A DNA stretch of 64,000 nt from Tubulanus polymorphus (taxonomy: Eukaryota; Nemertea; Palaeonemertea; Tubulaniformes; Tubulanidae): the NCBI RefSeq assembly GCF_964204645.1, contig NC_134028.1, forward strand, positions 5,988,501-6,052,500, given 5' to 3'. The first letter of the stretch is position 1. The number at the start of each line of letters is the position of its first letter. The notes under the pieces were generated by a model, which was given only the letters and a program-made list of their open reading frames with translations, was not told the origin of the DNA and did not search any database. The position numbers were made by a program, and so were the translations under genes. Positions 27,701-39,275 of this stretch are shown here, one piece after another.

Positions 27701-30700
27701 TATTCCAGACATAAGAATAAGAATCGAATGCCGACGATCCCGAATCAGCCGAGCGAGGCACTCGCTCATTTCATGTTCGAATTGGCTAAAACTGTTCTGA
27801 CTAAAGCCGGCGGAAACAGTTCGACGTCATTGTTTACCCAACCGTCGAACAATAACGCTCCTAGTGGACCACATAGGAACTTACATCTGTGCGCATTCCA
27901 AATCGGACTGTACGCATTGGGTATACATAATTGTGTATCTCCGAACTGGTTATCACGTACTTACTCGTCTCATGTGTCCTGGATTACTGGTGAGTATTCA
28001 TGAACCTGTTGTGATGAATATTTAACGCAACAGGGTTTACTGTTGACAATGAGCTCATTTTGAAAAATCTGAACTTGGTGTTCAACTGTTTTATCCATTC
28101 AACTGTTTTATCCATTTTTATCCAGTCAATTTATATATTGTTTGAATCTGTTTGACCTTAAAAATGACGTCTTTTTTATAGGTCAAGCGATGGAGATAGG
28201 CAGCGCGGCTGTCAATATTTTAATCGATACCTGGGAGGGGCATCTGACTCCGCCGGAAGCTGCTAACCTAGCCGACCGCGCTTCGCGAGGGCGCGATCCG
28301 AACATGGTTCGAGTCGCCGCCGAACTAGCGTTGGCGTGTTTACCGAACGCTTCGTCGTTGAATCCGAACGAGATCCAGCGAGCTTTAATTCAGTGTAAAG
28401 AGCAGAGTCAACAGATGCTCGAACGCGCGTGCCTCGCCGTCGAAAGCGCCGCGAAAGATGGCGGCGTTTACCCGGAGGTTTTATTCGACGTCGCTAGACG
28501 TTGGTACGAGCTGTACGAAGAGGCGAAACAGGGACACGCCGTCGCGACGCAATCGGACGTGCGCGGCGGACCGGTACCCGCGCACGTCGTCGAAGAGATG
28601 CAGGCGGTCGTGCCGGTCGCGTTGGACCGAAATAGTCCGCAGTCCGTTCTACAGATGGTTCCGTTCCAGCAGATTCCGACGTCGAGCGTCGGTCAGTCGA
28701 CGCAGCAGGCGATCGTGCGCGGACAACATCCGCAAGCAGCGACCGTTACGATACCGTACACGATCCCTCAGGCGGCGCCGACTCATCAGATCTATCCGTA
28801 CGCGTACAGCTACGTGCAGGTTCCGGCGTTCGGTCACCACCAGCCGACGCAGCCGACGCATATTCATCAGATTCCCGCTCAAGTTCACCCGGCGTACGTC
28901 GCGACGACGTACTCGTATCCGAACCAGGCGCAACATCACTTCACGAACATACAAAACATGCACGGCAGCAACGCGTCGATGTACCACCACGCGAACCACG
29001 CCGCCGCCGGTCACATTCGACCGGGCATGCCGACATTCGTGCACACCGGCCATACGGTTAATAATTTACAGCCGCCGAGAGTGTTAGCCGCTCAAGGACA
29101 GGTTCAAGGCGTTCCGAGTATCGAACACGTGGCCATAGATCATTCGCAGATCGAGTCTCAACATCAACAGGTTCGTTTTCGAACAGGGTGTGGGTGGGTC
29201 GTATAGTCATTCAAGTCGTATAGTCATCCATTTCCAAAATAAATCGGAAATGTGCGCATTTTCGCATTTTACCTAGATGCTTGATAGCTAGATTGCTTGT
29301 AAAATCAAATGGTTTTCGTCTACTGGTATGTCTAATGTATTTGACTGTGTTAATTGATTGGGTTCGTAGCAGATAAAGTCAGGTTAAACTAGGTACATGT
29401 CAGGGAATTTAACCAATTTAAATCAAAGATATGGTTTTATAGCTAGCAAATTACTTGTACCAGCTTGATAGTTAAAGTTTTGAGTTGAATTTGAATCAGA
29501 TATTTTTCAAATGCAGTCAATCCATTGAAAATTAAAAAGAACAAACATTTGGACTAATCCTGACTTAACATATCAAACCTTAGTTTGTGTAGATAAATGA
29601 ATTTGTGTACTTTTTTTAGGCTGCCGCGAACAGTCCACAGTCGGTTGGTCAACAATATCTACTAGCTACGTACAGAGTAGGTATGTTAGCGATGGAGACT
29701 TTAGCTCGACGAGTACACGATGACCGGCCACTGGCTAAATACGCTAGAAATCCACCGTACGGGGAAGACGTCAAGTGGGTACTATCGATAACTAAAAAAC
29801 TAGGTAGGACCCGTTTAGAAAAAGTTCTCAAGAATCTGGCGATGGAATGCACTTGAAAGTAAAAGGTTAAATGTGATTTTCTTTTCTCCATTCCGATACA
29901 GGAACGAGTTATCTGTCGCAGTTTTGTGCTAGCGCCGTAAATGCCGTAGTCAGTCCGTTTATTCTTTACGAGATCACGATCGACGTCGCTCATTTCCTGG
30001 CCAGGAATAATCCTACACAGGTGTCGAATCAACTACGTTCACCGATTCTTAGTCCAGTCGTACAGAAGTGTCTGCAAATGTGAGTTCTTTTATTTTCTTT
30101 TTAATGAGTAGGGGATGAAATGTACTTTTTCGAAACATGCAATCATAACTCAATGGGCTTGAATTTCTGGCCTGTAGTTAGATCGATTGCAATACAAATG
30201 ATTAGACCAGAGATGCCAAGAAAGATGCACTGCATGAGGCTGAACAATTTTAGATTGGATCTCTTTGTGCCTGTGAAAGAGCAGGGTGGCCCCTTCACCT
30301 GGAAATCAAGGAAATATCACAGGGAATTTTCTTTTCTTAAAAGATATTATGGAAATTTGTTATGATTGCTAGATGGCATGTGAGATCAAACGGTTTTCGT
30401 CTTTGCCTTGCATATTTGACTGTGTTAATCGATTGGATTCTTAGCTGATCAAGTCAGGGAAAACAATGTGCATGTCAGGGAATAGTCTGGGGAAAAAGCA
30501 AGTCGACTAATAGTGGCCACCCTGAAGTGTTTTACGCTGTGAATCTAGAGAAATTTCTAGCTAGCAATTTTATCTAATCGATGTGGTCACTTTTCTTTGC
30601 AGGTTTGTTACGTGCAGTCACCAGCGTATCAGTCATATAACACAGGCAGATTACGACGATTTCGTCGGTATCGTTTGTAGCGCTCGCAACGCGTTCTGCA

Positions 30701-30822
30701 TGACGCCCGGCGGCATGGTACAATTCAATGAACTGTTGCAGAGTCTTCGCCGTTCGAAGTTCTGCAAAAAGGATCTCTGGCAGAGAATCGTCAATGGCTT
30801 AGCGACCGGAAATATATCTTAA
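15773..30822 (+). CDS. ZSWIM8: Zinc finger SWIM domain-containing protein 8
   Basis: Twenty-two exons: 15773-15953, 16273-16426, 16841-16935, 17670-17845, 18498-18605, 21074-21155, 21541-21661, 22240-23500, 23985-24123, 24214-24389, 24648-24834, 25006-25116, 25308-25432, 25525-25775, 26177-26365, 26450-26568, 26974-27247, 27709-27989, 28182-29170, 29620-29803, 29902-30079, 30603-30822. They total 5601 bases (1866 residues) with matching phases. The start has an in-frame TGA just upstream. ZSWIM8 is the substrate receptor of a Cullin-3/Elongin B-C ubiquitin ligase that destroys Argonaute during target-directed microRNA degradation. Seen: the SFEDSDRFEEDSLCS N-terminus, a BC-box-like segment SLVELAAQAVAQYIPFEVVE, a CxCx6CxH SWIM finger (residues 180-191), conserved blocks LLRPLRGREPEG, LCEGTRR, PNWLSRTYSSHVSWITG, a His/Tyr/Pro/Gln-rich stretch, and a conserved C-terminus. 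Length is close to the human protein. Confidence 0.96.
17015..17293 (+). mobile_element. CAGGGTGGCC-family MITE, copy 2
   Basis: It contains GGTGGCCTTGACCTGGAAAA, CTCAGGGAATCAG, TTGACAAATTTTACC, GAAATTTCTCTGATTCACTCA and ends AGTGGCCAACCTG, in ZSWIM8 intron 3. The same word order occurs in the other copies. Confidence 0.55.
17771..17812 (+). other. SWIM zinc finger of ZSWIM8
   Basis: The codons read SCTCTCNGTASWCAH from the first Cys; the CxC pair (residues 180, 182) and CxH pair (189, 191) make the CxCxnCxH zinc-binding signature. All four ligands are intact. Confidence 0.85.
18821..19063. mobile_element. DNA-transposon remnant with CAGTGGCGGATCCAG ends
   Basis: The left end CAGTGGCGGATCCAG and right end CTGGATCCAGCCCCTG form imperfect inverted repeats around a non-coding interior with runs of C. 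This type is common among hAT-like non-autonomous elements; the superfamily is a guess. It lies in ZSWIM8 intron 5. Confidence 0.5.
19596..19868 (-). other. Unassigned antisense open frame in ZSWIM8 intron 5
   Basis: A 90-codon open frame begins at a true ATG within a locally GC-richer block (about 19690-20010) of an AT-rich intron. The predicted protein is not recognised, has no signal peptide or membrane segment, and could be chance. Confidence 0.2.
20738..20971 (+). mobile_element. CAGGGTGGCC-family MITE, copy 3
   Basis: GGGTGGTGCACTGAGCTGGA, AATCTCAGGGAATCCG, TTTCTCGGATTTACTCGAGG and the right end GTGGCCACCCTG match the family. It lies in ZSWIM8 intron 5. Confidence 0.6.
23620..23891 (+). 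mobile_element. CAGGGTGGCC-family MITE, copy 4
   Basis: It shares CAAGGAATTTGACAAATTTT, TTTCTTTGTCA, GAAATTTCTCTAATTCACTC and the right end GTGGCCACCCTG with other copies. The left end is not clear. It occupies most of ZSWIM8 intron 8. Confidence 0.55.
25947..26096. mobile_element. Fold-back element in ZSWIM8 intron 14
   Basis: Arms CCTAAATTGGTACAGT and ACAGTACCAATTTAGG are inverted repeats with one mismatch around a 118-base interior. Size and arms fit a small MITE. Confidence 0.55.
27600..27690 (-). repeat. tRNA-like (SINE-type) fragment in ZSWIM8 intron 17
   Basis: On the minus strand GAATGAGTGGTTAGAGCG resembles an A box and CATGGGTTTACTCGAGTAG a B box split by a short insertion. Probably a decayed tRNA-derived SINE. 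Confidence 0.3.
30282..30524 (+). mobile_element. CAGGGTGGCC-family MITE, complete copy
   Basis: This copy has both ends: CAGGGTGGCC on the left and GGCCACCCTG on the right, a perfect 10-bp inverted repeat around 220 bases of non-coding DNA. It lies in ZSWIM8 intron 21 and defines the family boundaries. Confidence 0.7.
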
Positions 30823-31556
30823 CGCCGGCCACGTTTAGGCCAATATTTAGACACAGAAATGAACTTTACAATTTAGATTTAGAAAAGATTTGAAAGAAAA
30901 AAATCTTCGCCAGAAGAAAAATTTATAAAAACAAAACAAAAAACATTAAAACGAAAGATTATAATAATATATTTATTTCTAATTGATTTGATTGTAAAAA
31001 CTTTTTTGAAATATCCAATGTTTTTATTATGCACCTATTGCCCCTTTTCCCTTAGAATGGTCTAGTCGGATGTCCATGTTATTTCATAAGTGGAAGTTAC
31101 CATTTCGGGTGGGGTGAGGGCTTGACTGTCATCCGAAGTAGCAGTCTTTGTTATATCAAAAGAACTTTATATCTTTTTGAGCAATGAAATCATTACAGTA
31201 ATGTAAAATGTTAGGAATAGAGACTTTTTTTTAAACATAAAAACAGACAAGCTTCTATTGTGTACATGAGATTAATTGGTAGGTCGCAAAAGCTCTCGAA
31301 ATCTGCTGATAATTTATTTGAGAATCTATCCTGCATTGGGAGTGCGATAGATTATAATCAGGACAACCGCAAATCGGCGTGATGTCAGGATTTGAAATTT
31401 CCAGCAGATTGCGACCGGTTTTATCGCCTACGCAAAAAATAATATTACTACGCGTGACTTTTTGGACGAAGAATCGTTCTTCATCACCCCCGATCGCTAA
31501 CAACTCTCAGGAATATAATATTAGAACAATAGCGTATGTCAGTAGTTAAAGTTGAA

Positions 31557-31724
<168 letters not shown>

Positions 31725-33617
31725 ATGTAGATTTAGTCAGCTTAATTTAATAGTTATTATGATATGATCTATAATCTTAATGTATAGTAAGTATGCAAGA
31801 AGAAAAGAGATATTTTTATGATTAGGATTAGTTTGATTTGCACGATTAAATTTTACACCCGATTTTGAAATATTGTACGTACGTGTTATTATAAGTTGAT
31901 ATATTCCAGAGTGGTTCTCTCTTGTGCATCGCTATTTCGCTACTGATTCATGCTATTTTCACTATTCGATGTTCATCTCTATTTTTCAAGATCTCTTTAT
32001 CGCGTATAGAATGGAAGATATGTTAATGAATTATTATTCTATGATCAACGTAAAGTGAGTTGGAATGACGGTTGCACCTGTGCAACATGTTGAGTCCTTC
32101 CAGTCAGTTTAAGTAACTGTTGCGGGTTGGATCAGAATCAGAAAAAGTTAAAAAGATTTTACAAGTATCTGGAAAGTTAGGAGCAGTAGCAAAATTGGTA
32201 GTTTGATTATTTGATAGCTGGGCTGGTTTTGATGATGTGAAATTCTACTTAGTTGCACAATCAACCTTTGAGTCGGTGTTACCTAACACTTATTTGAAAA
32301 CCAAAAATTCTCTTCATCCTTTTTAGTACACAGGCAAATTGTTGAATGAATTAACTTTTTGCTTGCTCAAAATCAAAATTAACCTACATTTGTATTTGTA
32401 TATACATATACATTTTGCTGGTATATATTTTGACGTAATGACATATTCCTTCGTGAGTATCTGTGCGCGCATGCGTTTTTCGTGTTTAAAACTCTTTGAA
32501 ATTCTATACACAAAAAAAGTAAACTAGATGAAAATATTCACTATTAGTAATGAACCATCCTGCCCATATACATGTGACATTAATGTTATTATTAGCCCAT
32601 TCGGGGGAAGCCCCAGATGACTATTGCATTCACCTTTCATCCGTCCGTTCACTCGCGTAAGGAATCAAATTACTTGTACTTTGGCAAGTTTTCAACATGC
32701 TATTGGAATATATATTCTAATTTTCAATTTCGACCGGTACCTGTGCAAATATTTTGTGATCACAATCATTTGCAAAGTTGTAGCCCATGATGGTGGGGGG
32801 CAATGAAAATTGAAATTGTCAGATTGTCAAGCACTTCAGTACCGCTTCTCAAGTGGGTATGGTGTCTCTGGACCCCCTAGTTATTATTTGGATGAATATT
32901 AGAATTTGTTTGTGCGTTTGTAAACAAAACTACTATTTAAAAAAAAACTACCTACTTGCCTTCTGTACGTACTTTCAAACGTATAGACAAAAAAATAAAA
33001 ACAAAACTTTTTATCTGCTTTAAAAACTACTGTTGGACTGTTGGAATAAGTCATCATCAGTGACATCTACATCATCACCATCATCATCATTATTGGCGCG
33101 ATCTATATATCATCCTTATTATTATCATCATTATTATTATCATTATTATTATTATTATTATATTATGATGAATATTATTACGATTATATGACAGTTTTTA
33201 CTAGTCAAAATTGTGTGTATTGTGTCATCTTCGTGAACTAAAAAAATACATATAACGATTGTTGTTGAAGAAAAAAAATCATTTCGAAATCAGTCTCTGT
33301 CAAACTTCATTCATTGTTGTTGTTGTTTATGTTATTGCATGTTTTTAAAGATCAAAATGTGCTCGTAACGATGCCCATTTTAATACGGGATTTTAGATTC
33401 GCAAATTGTGTGCGAATTTTTAACCATATGCGTACATATTATATTGCTCACTGTTGTAGCTTATGGTTTACTAAAGAAGTTTGTGGCGCCGTAAGCCGTG
33501 TAATCATAATTCATTCTTTGACTGTATGATTCGAAGTCCATCTCTGACTCTTATAAGTGATGTCACGCTTATAAGTAGTAGTCTCGGTCGGACTCATATG
33601 GGTAATAGTCATTATCT

Positions 33618-33806
33618 AAAATAGAGAATCCCACACTGATATGACGAAAGATGACGTCGGAAAAGTTTCCTCACAACCAATGATTTATCAATTCAACGTT
33701 TCGACTATAACCTCATCTTCAGGAATACTGAAGTCATTATCTTAAAGTATTAGATGACTTGTGGTGTGAAGACTATGGTTACAGAACTTTGTTCGACTCT
33801 ATAGCG
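33618..33806. mobile_element. Inverted-repeat element with hammerhead-like core, copy A
   Basis: It starts near TAGAGAATCCCACACTGAT, ends near GACTCTATAG, and carries on the minus strand CCTGAAGATGAGG followed by TTATAGTCGAAACG. It is related to the copy at 37809-37962. Confidence 0.45.
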
Positions 33807-35838
33807 TACTGTGGTGTACTATGATATGTCTGGTTGCAACACTTACCGGTATTGCTTGAATAACAGTGGAATACTTACTTGATAATTTAAGAAAGGCTCT
33901 TGCTGATTGATAAAGCCGTGTTGGTTTTGATTGTAAGCATTTGATTACGGTGCACATTGATTTATTATTAGCATAAGGTAGATTTCTTCGATGAATGTAC
34001 GGATTATTACCTATGTTCTTATAACAGACAAAATTGAATCATCACCAAATATATCAGGCTTCTTGTAGGTTTTGGAAAGCTATGGAAATTATGCTTTAAT
34101 CTCTGTGACTAAGTAAAAACTATGGAAAATCGGAAAACGGTCTCAAAAAGAATTTCCCTTGCATTTTGAATTTTAGGCTTTATGGCTAATTGTCTTGCTC
34201 AGAATTTTGATAACAACAAGGATGTGTTACCATATCACATTGTTCACGGCCATAACACCTTTGAGAACAATCTTTATGGAAACACGTCAATGATATTTAT
34301 TGATAATGAAACTGGCCAACCCGTAAGAACCCTGGTATGTTCTCGCTGAAGCTTATTGTCAAAGCACTATCATAGCTCTCATGAAGACCACAGATCAGCC
34401 GGGTACCTAAGAATTTTTCCTAAACCCAGGCCCAAAGAAATGAATTCAAACTCGAAATCATTTGACATAATGTTAGTTGCTGTTGACATTTTTCAACCAG
34501 ATTAACATTTTAGTTCTGGTAAAACCCAGTATATGAAATGGAATATACCACAAAGGCCCACTGGTAAAATATCTCTAAATCAGCCACACACAAACATGCA
34601 GAATAGATTATATATGATAAAAACCCAGTTTGAACAAATTTGATAGCAAAATTTTATTATTCAAAAATTAAAAATTTGAAAGCAAAATTTAACTACTCAA
34701 AAATAAAAAACAGAGGGAACTTGACGATGATCTCAAGAGATAATTTGAATCGTTGAGTCCTCGGTTTTTAATTTTTGAATTATGAATATTACTTTAAAAT
34801 TTGTCCATAGTGGGTGGTTTTTATCGTACATGTATATTCTACCAAGGTGTTTGTTGCGGAAAAACATCTGTAGTGGTGTGTAGACCCATTATCATCATCA
34901 TCATATTACACGTTCTTGTCGCGTACATGCGCATGTGAGCCACATGTTGATAAACATGCGCGCGAGTCTCGTAGTATGATGTGTATATAGAGTTGTATAA
35001 GGGGGATATTGTATTATAGATTGTGTATGTAATAAAAAAAAACGATGCTTTTTGTAGTAATTTTACGTAGTGAATTGTGGTGTATCGTATGTTTGTGTGT
35101 GTTAGCGAGAAATTACACTTTCTCCGACACAAAATAGCAAATTGATGATGATAATAATTTTTAATATATGATATTAATGAGATAATAATGATTATTATGT
35201 TATGATTATTATCATTATTATCGACGATTATCATTTATTTCGAAATGCAAATTTTTGCTCATTATTTCATGTCGTGTACTAGATAATCAATAATCCGAAA
35301 ATAACTGTTATCGATAATTATGATTATTAATTATTAATATTATCGGTATTAATATTAGTATATTATATAAATCAGTAGGCAGTATCGATATGTGAAATTA
35401 TCGTATTTGACAGAAGAAAAGAAAACTTTTTATACAAATTTTCAATGATTCGTCGATATTCATTTATTCATGATATTAACTTGTTGATCCATATTTTTTG
35501 TTGAGATGAAATATCGGCCTTGACCTGTTAAGTCTAATTTCTCGGGCTGGAAATGATCAAATCGTTGCCAAAAATGTGTTTTTGCTTTGTGAAGAAATCA
35601 TAACGAAGGAATCGTTGATAGATATACATATTGACTTAGCTGCTTTAGGTCATATCTTGTTTAAGTCTTAATTTAACGGTGTTTTAAAGATTTTTGAAAG
35701 TTTTTGCAAATTGTTGAAATTTTATTATATAGCCTTACTCAGCGATTAGAAAAACGTTTTGCTTGATATTACCAAAATATCCATTTCCTATTAGACTAAA
35801 CAGGTCGATGGTCAATATTTTTTCTGTTGTTTCACTCA

Positions 35839-35877
<39 letters not shown>

Positions 35878-36883
35878 TGTTGAGAATTCAAAGTTCATCC
35901 ATTGATAGAATGTATAATTTTACACTAATATTGAATATAGATAAACGAAGAGGCTGTTTACAAAATGTTTAACGAAGATTTCTATTTTTTAAAAGAGATT
36001 TCATTGAAATGATGAGCTGTATTTCCAACCATTTCAGTAATCGATGTGTCATCTACCATCATGTGTTGTATGTCCAAAAAGTCTGTGTCTTTGAAAATAC
36101 CTAATGTAGCCACAAGCCAGTTTCCGTTTATTTTCTCTGAAAGTTAGTAAGTACCGGGTTGTAGTGGTCATATCCGATTGTTTAGTTAAGATCTAACTGG
36201 ATCCCCTGAACTGGAAACTGCGTAGTTTGAGCCAGTTATACGGTAGTCACATTAGTTTGACAACTCTGTCTATTTCAGTCGATCCATGTGCTGTGACAAG
36301 TTTCTCAGTTCGGGAATCGGTAATGATTGAGTTGGTTATTTGATTTTGTATCTGAAGACTCAGAATTTCTAAAAGTATCAATAGTTTAGGATCAATTATT
36401 ATTTTTTTGAATACTGTTTGTCATTCCCTTGAAATGTTTGTAATAACGGCATGGTATTTTTTTGTGTCAATAATAATTTTTCGGCCATTGTGGGCAAACA
36501 TTTTTCAGATGATGATGAACTTTGACCTTTTCACTGTCGAGTTGTTTCAGGATTTCGAAAAGCGGATAATATATTATGACATATTATCATGCCTTAGCTT
36601 GTTATTTTGCACACATTTTACTTTTTAGACGGAATAAACCACATTTTTGAAATTCTGTTACTGTATCGCTTCACTTTCAGTTAGAGAATTCAAATCGAAA
36701 TGCGTTTCTATCCATTGCGAACTTTGGGTGCACGGATTTGTATCAGATGGTTGGCCTCACCACTTTACCCAAATAAATAAGAAGAAAACCCTGAGGTCGA
36801 CCTTAGTTATGACCACCCCTGCACCTGAATGTCACCCAGACTGTTGTAACTTACTTAACTGTGAAAATTGTTGATCAAGCGCC

Positions 36884-36985
36884 CCAGTTTCATGAAAAAG
36901 ATTTAAGTCCTAAATTGATTCAATATAAACTGATGAAGAAATTAAATCGATGCAAAACTTTTTCATGAAACCGAACATTTCATCG
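36884..36985. mobile_element. Small MITE with GTTTCATGAAA arms
   Basis: CCCCAGTTTCATGAAAAAG on the left and CTTTTTCATGAAACCG on the right form inverted arms around about 65 bases. Similar GCCAGTTTCAT ends occur near 40068. Confidence 0.5.
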
Positions 36986-37808
36986 CCTGGTTGTGTGTTA
37001 CTACTGAATAAGTAAAATTCATTGTCATTTTGCATACACTGTATTACCATCACCAACACCATCATCATCGTCGTCATCATCATCATCATTGTATAACGTG
37101 AACTTTGAAGAGTATAATGATTATTGATATATAGTTCTACATAAAAAAATTATACATATATTAAACAATATTATATATAACTAACTATACTTGACAATAT
37201 TTTTATTTTGTAAATATAACTTACAACAATTCTTTTTTCGTCTTTTATTATTATGATTATTATTGATTACTGAATTAATGATGATGTTTTTATGTTGACA
37301 ATTTCAACTGTATCTGTTACGATTGATGAATTGAAGGGAATAAATACAACAAGTAACAGGTCTGTATCTTGTTTATGTGTCAAAAACTTTTATTTTCGCT
37401 TTGTCTTAATTTCACGGTTTTGCTTCTCTCCCCCAGGGAACCACAATCCATCTGACCTTATCGAACATGGTTCCATACTACTCCAAGGTTCAATAGATTC
37501 AGTATTGATTTTCATCCAACTGAATATTGTGCTCAAGTAAACTTTCAGATATTCGAGGAGGCCATATGTTACTCTGGTTGGCCATGCTGTCACCATTCAG
37601 CAGCTGGGTTTGGGATCTTTTTACTAGCAATCAATATCAATACGTGGCGATACTAATTACCGTACTAGAAATCCATGACGTAGCAAGTTTGTTTTGTTCA
37701 ATATATGATTGCACCCAATTCTGCTGAAAGAGCTATTTACATTCTCCACACTCATTTCATCCAAGGGACTTCAGAGATTAGGAATCAATGACATCATAAG
37801 GCTCCATA

Positions 37809-37962
37809 TATAGAGGATCCAACACTAACCTAACGAGAAAGATTAAGTCCGAAAAACCTTCCTTTCAAGCTGATAATTGTTTCGACTACAACCTAATGGT
37901 CATCTTCAAGAATATTGAAGATGACTTCATCTTTCACACTAGCGTGGAATCCTCTATAGTTA
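37809..37962. mobile_element. Inverted-repeat element with hammerhead-like core, copy B
   Basis: Ends TATAGAGGATCCAACACTA and the complement of TAGCGTGGAATCCTCTATA are inverted repeats. The interior on the minus strand reads TTGAAGATGACC then GGTTGTAGTCGAAACA, as in copy A. Confidence 0.5.
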
Positions 37963-38142
37963 CAATGAACATAGTGATTCACCAATGGTTATCCCAAGGC
38001 TCCATTTTATTCCCCCTTGGTGTAGGTAGTCTCATCATACATGTACTAGTCTCATCATACATGTAACTGTAATTTGTATATATGCATGTGACAATAATGT
38101 ATTTTCTTTTCTGTGCTCGAAATTTTGTTAAAAAAATGGAGC

Positions 38143-38148
38143 AATAAA
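38143..38148 (+). terminator. Plus-strand poly(A) signal
   Basis: AATAAA in GCAATAAAGATAATAATA. It is the last plus-strand signal before the convergent ALYREF 3' end, so it may end the ZSWIM8 transcript. Confidence 0.4.
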
Positions 38149-38264
38149 GATAATAATAATATTTAGTTCTTCCTCCAAAGAGCAGTCTCCGTCCATATAT
38201 TTTTTTATCAATGCTTCGAAAGAAACAACTGAATCTAAAGCAAAATAATTTACATATAAAATCA

Positions 38265-38270
38265 TTTATT
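38265..38270 (-). terminator. ALYREF poly(A) signal candidate
   Basis: AATAAA on the minus strand about 1.0 kb after the ALYREF stop. With the plus-strand signal 120 bases away it would make two tail-to-tail genes. Confidence 0.45.
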
Positions 38271-39275
38271 CACATGTTTTTTTTTTCATTCAGATACAAA
38301 AATGGGGTTTAAACAGTCGATAAGACAAATGAATGAACATAAGGCATATTTTCAATTAAAACCAATTTCATTTACATGCTTTTAAATTCCCAAGGGTCGG
38401 AGCTGATAAATGCATTTAGTTTTCAACACGCAGCTCAGATGAAGAATTACAAAAACAAAATTTAAAACCCTAAAATATCAATTGTATGGTTTTTGGTCCC
38501 ATACACTGCGATTGTCAACAGTGTATATAATTTGTAGGAAAAATAGCTTCGCTGGACCAAAATCGACATTTTCTTTTGCCACGTTGAAAAAATAAAGAGT
38601 CACAGGATATGTCGAACTCAGTCGAGCTGAGAGGCATTACCACCATTTTGAATTTCAAAATACTGCATTGTTCGAATAAAACGCCACTTAAATACTATGA
38701 GTGATAAAAATTCTGGTTACAGAGAAAACTAATGATATTCTGCCAGGTTCGCCGGACTAATCGTAAGATTAATGTGAATTTGATACAATTTAAAACCTTT
38801 ACTCTGCTAATGCTATGTACAATGAAATATCAACACAAGACAAATCTACAATAGATGAGGTCCTAGCCGCCGTTATCACCATAACAAACATATCCGTGAT
38901 ATTTTGTTCCACTGACTTAAATAATGGCCCAGCATCGTAGGCAAACTAAAAACGTTTTCACAAGTCGCCCCTGCAGAATCGGCACAGTTGCGGCGGATGG
39001 ATTTAACAGTTTATTTTGACGCGCGAGGAATACAGTTTCGAAATAGTCTGAAAACCGCTTTCCAAACTTCATTCATCGATATATGTAATATTTGAAAGTA
39101 AAACGCTGCACATCTCTTGTGAAATGAATAACTTATTATTATGTTTTTTGTTATGAAATGAACGACGCTCTTTTCAGCGCGGGCTTCGGTCGACGGGAAA
39201 TTTTTTCGGCCACAACACCCTCTGATTTAAGCAGATCAATTCTCGAGAATATTTAGCACCTACGCGATCTTTTGG

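Noticed and set aside
28458-29087. 209-codon Arg-rich frame overlapping ZSWIM8 exon 19
   Set aside because: It is the shifted frame of a conserved ZSWIM8 exon; Arg-rich composition comes from its CpG-rich codons.
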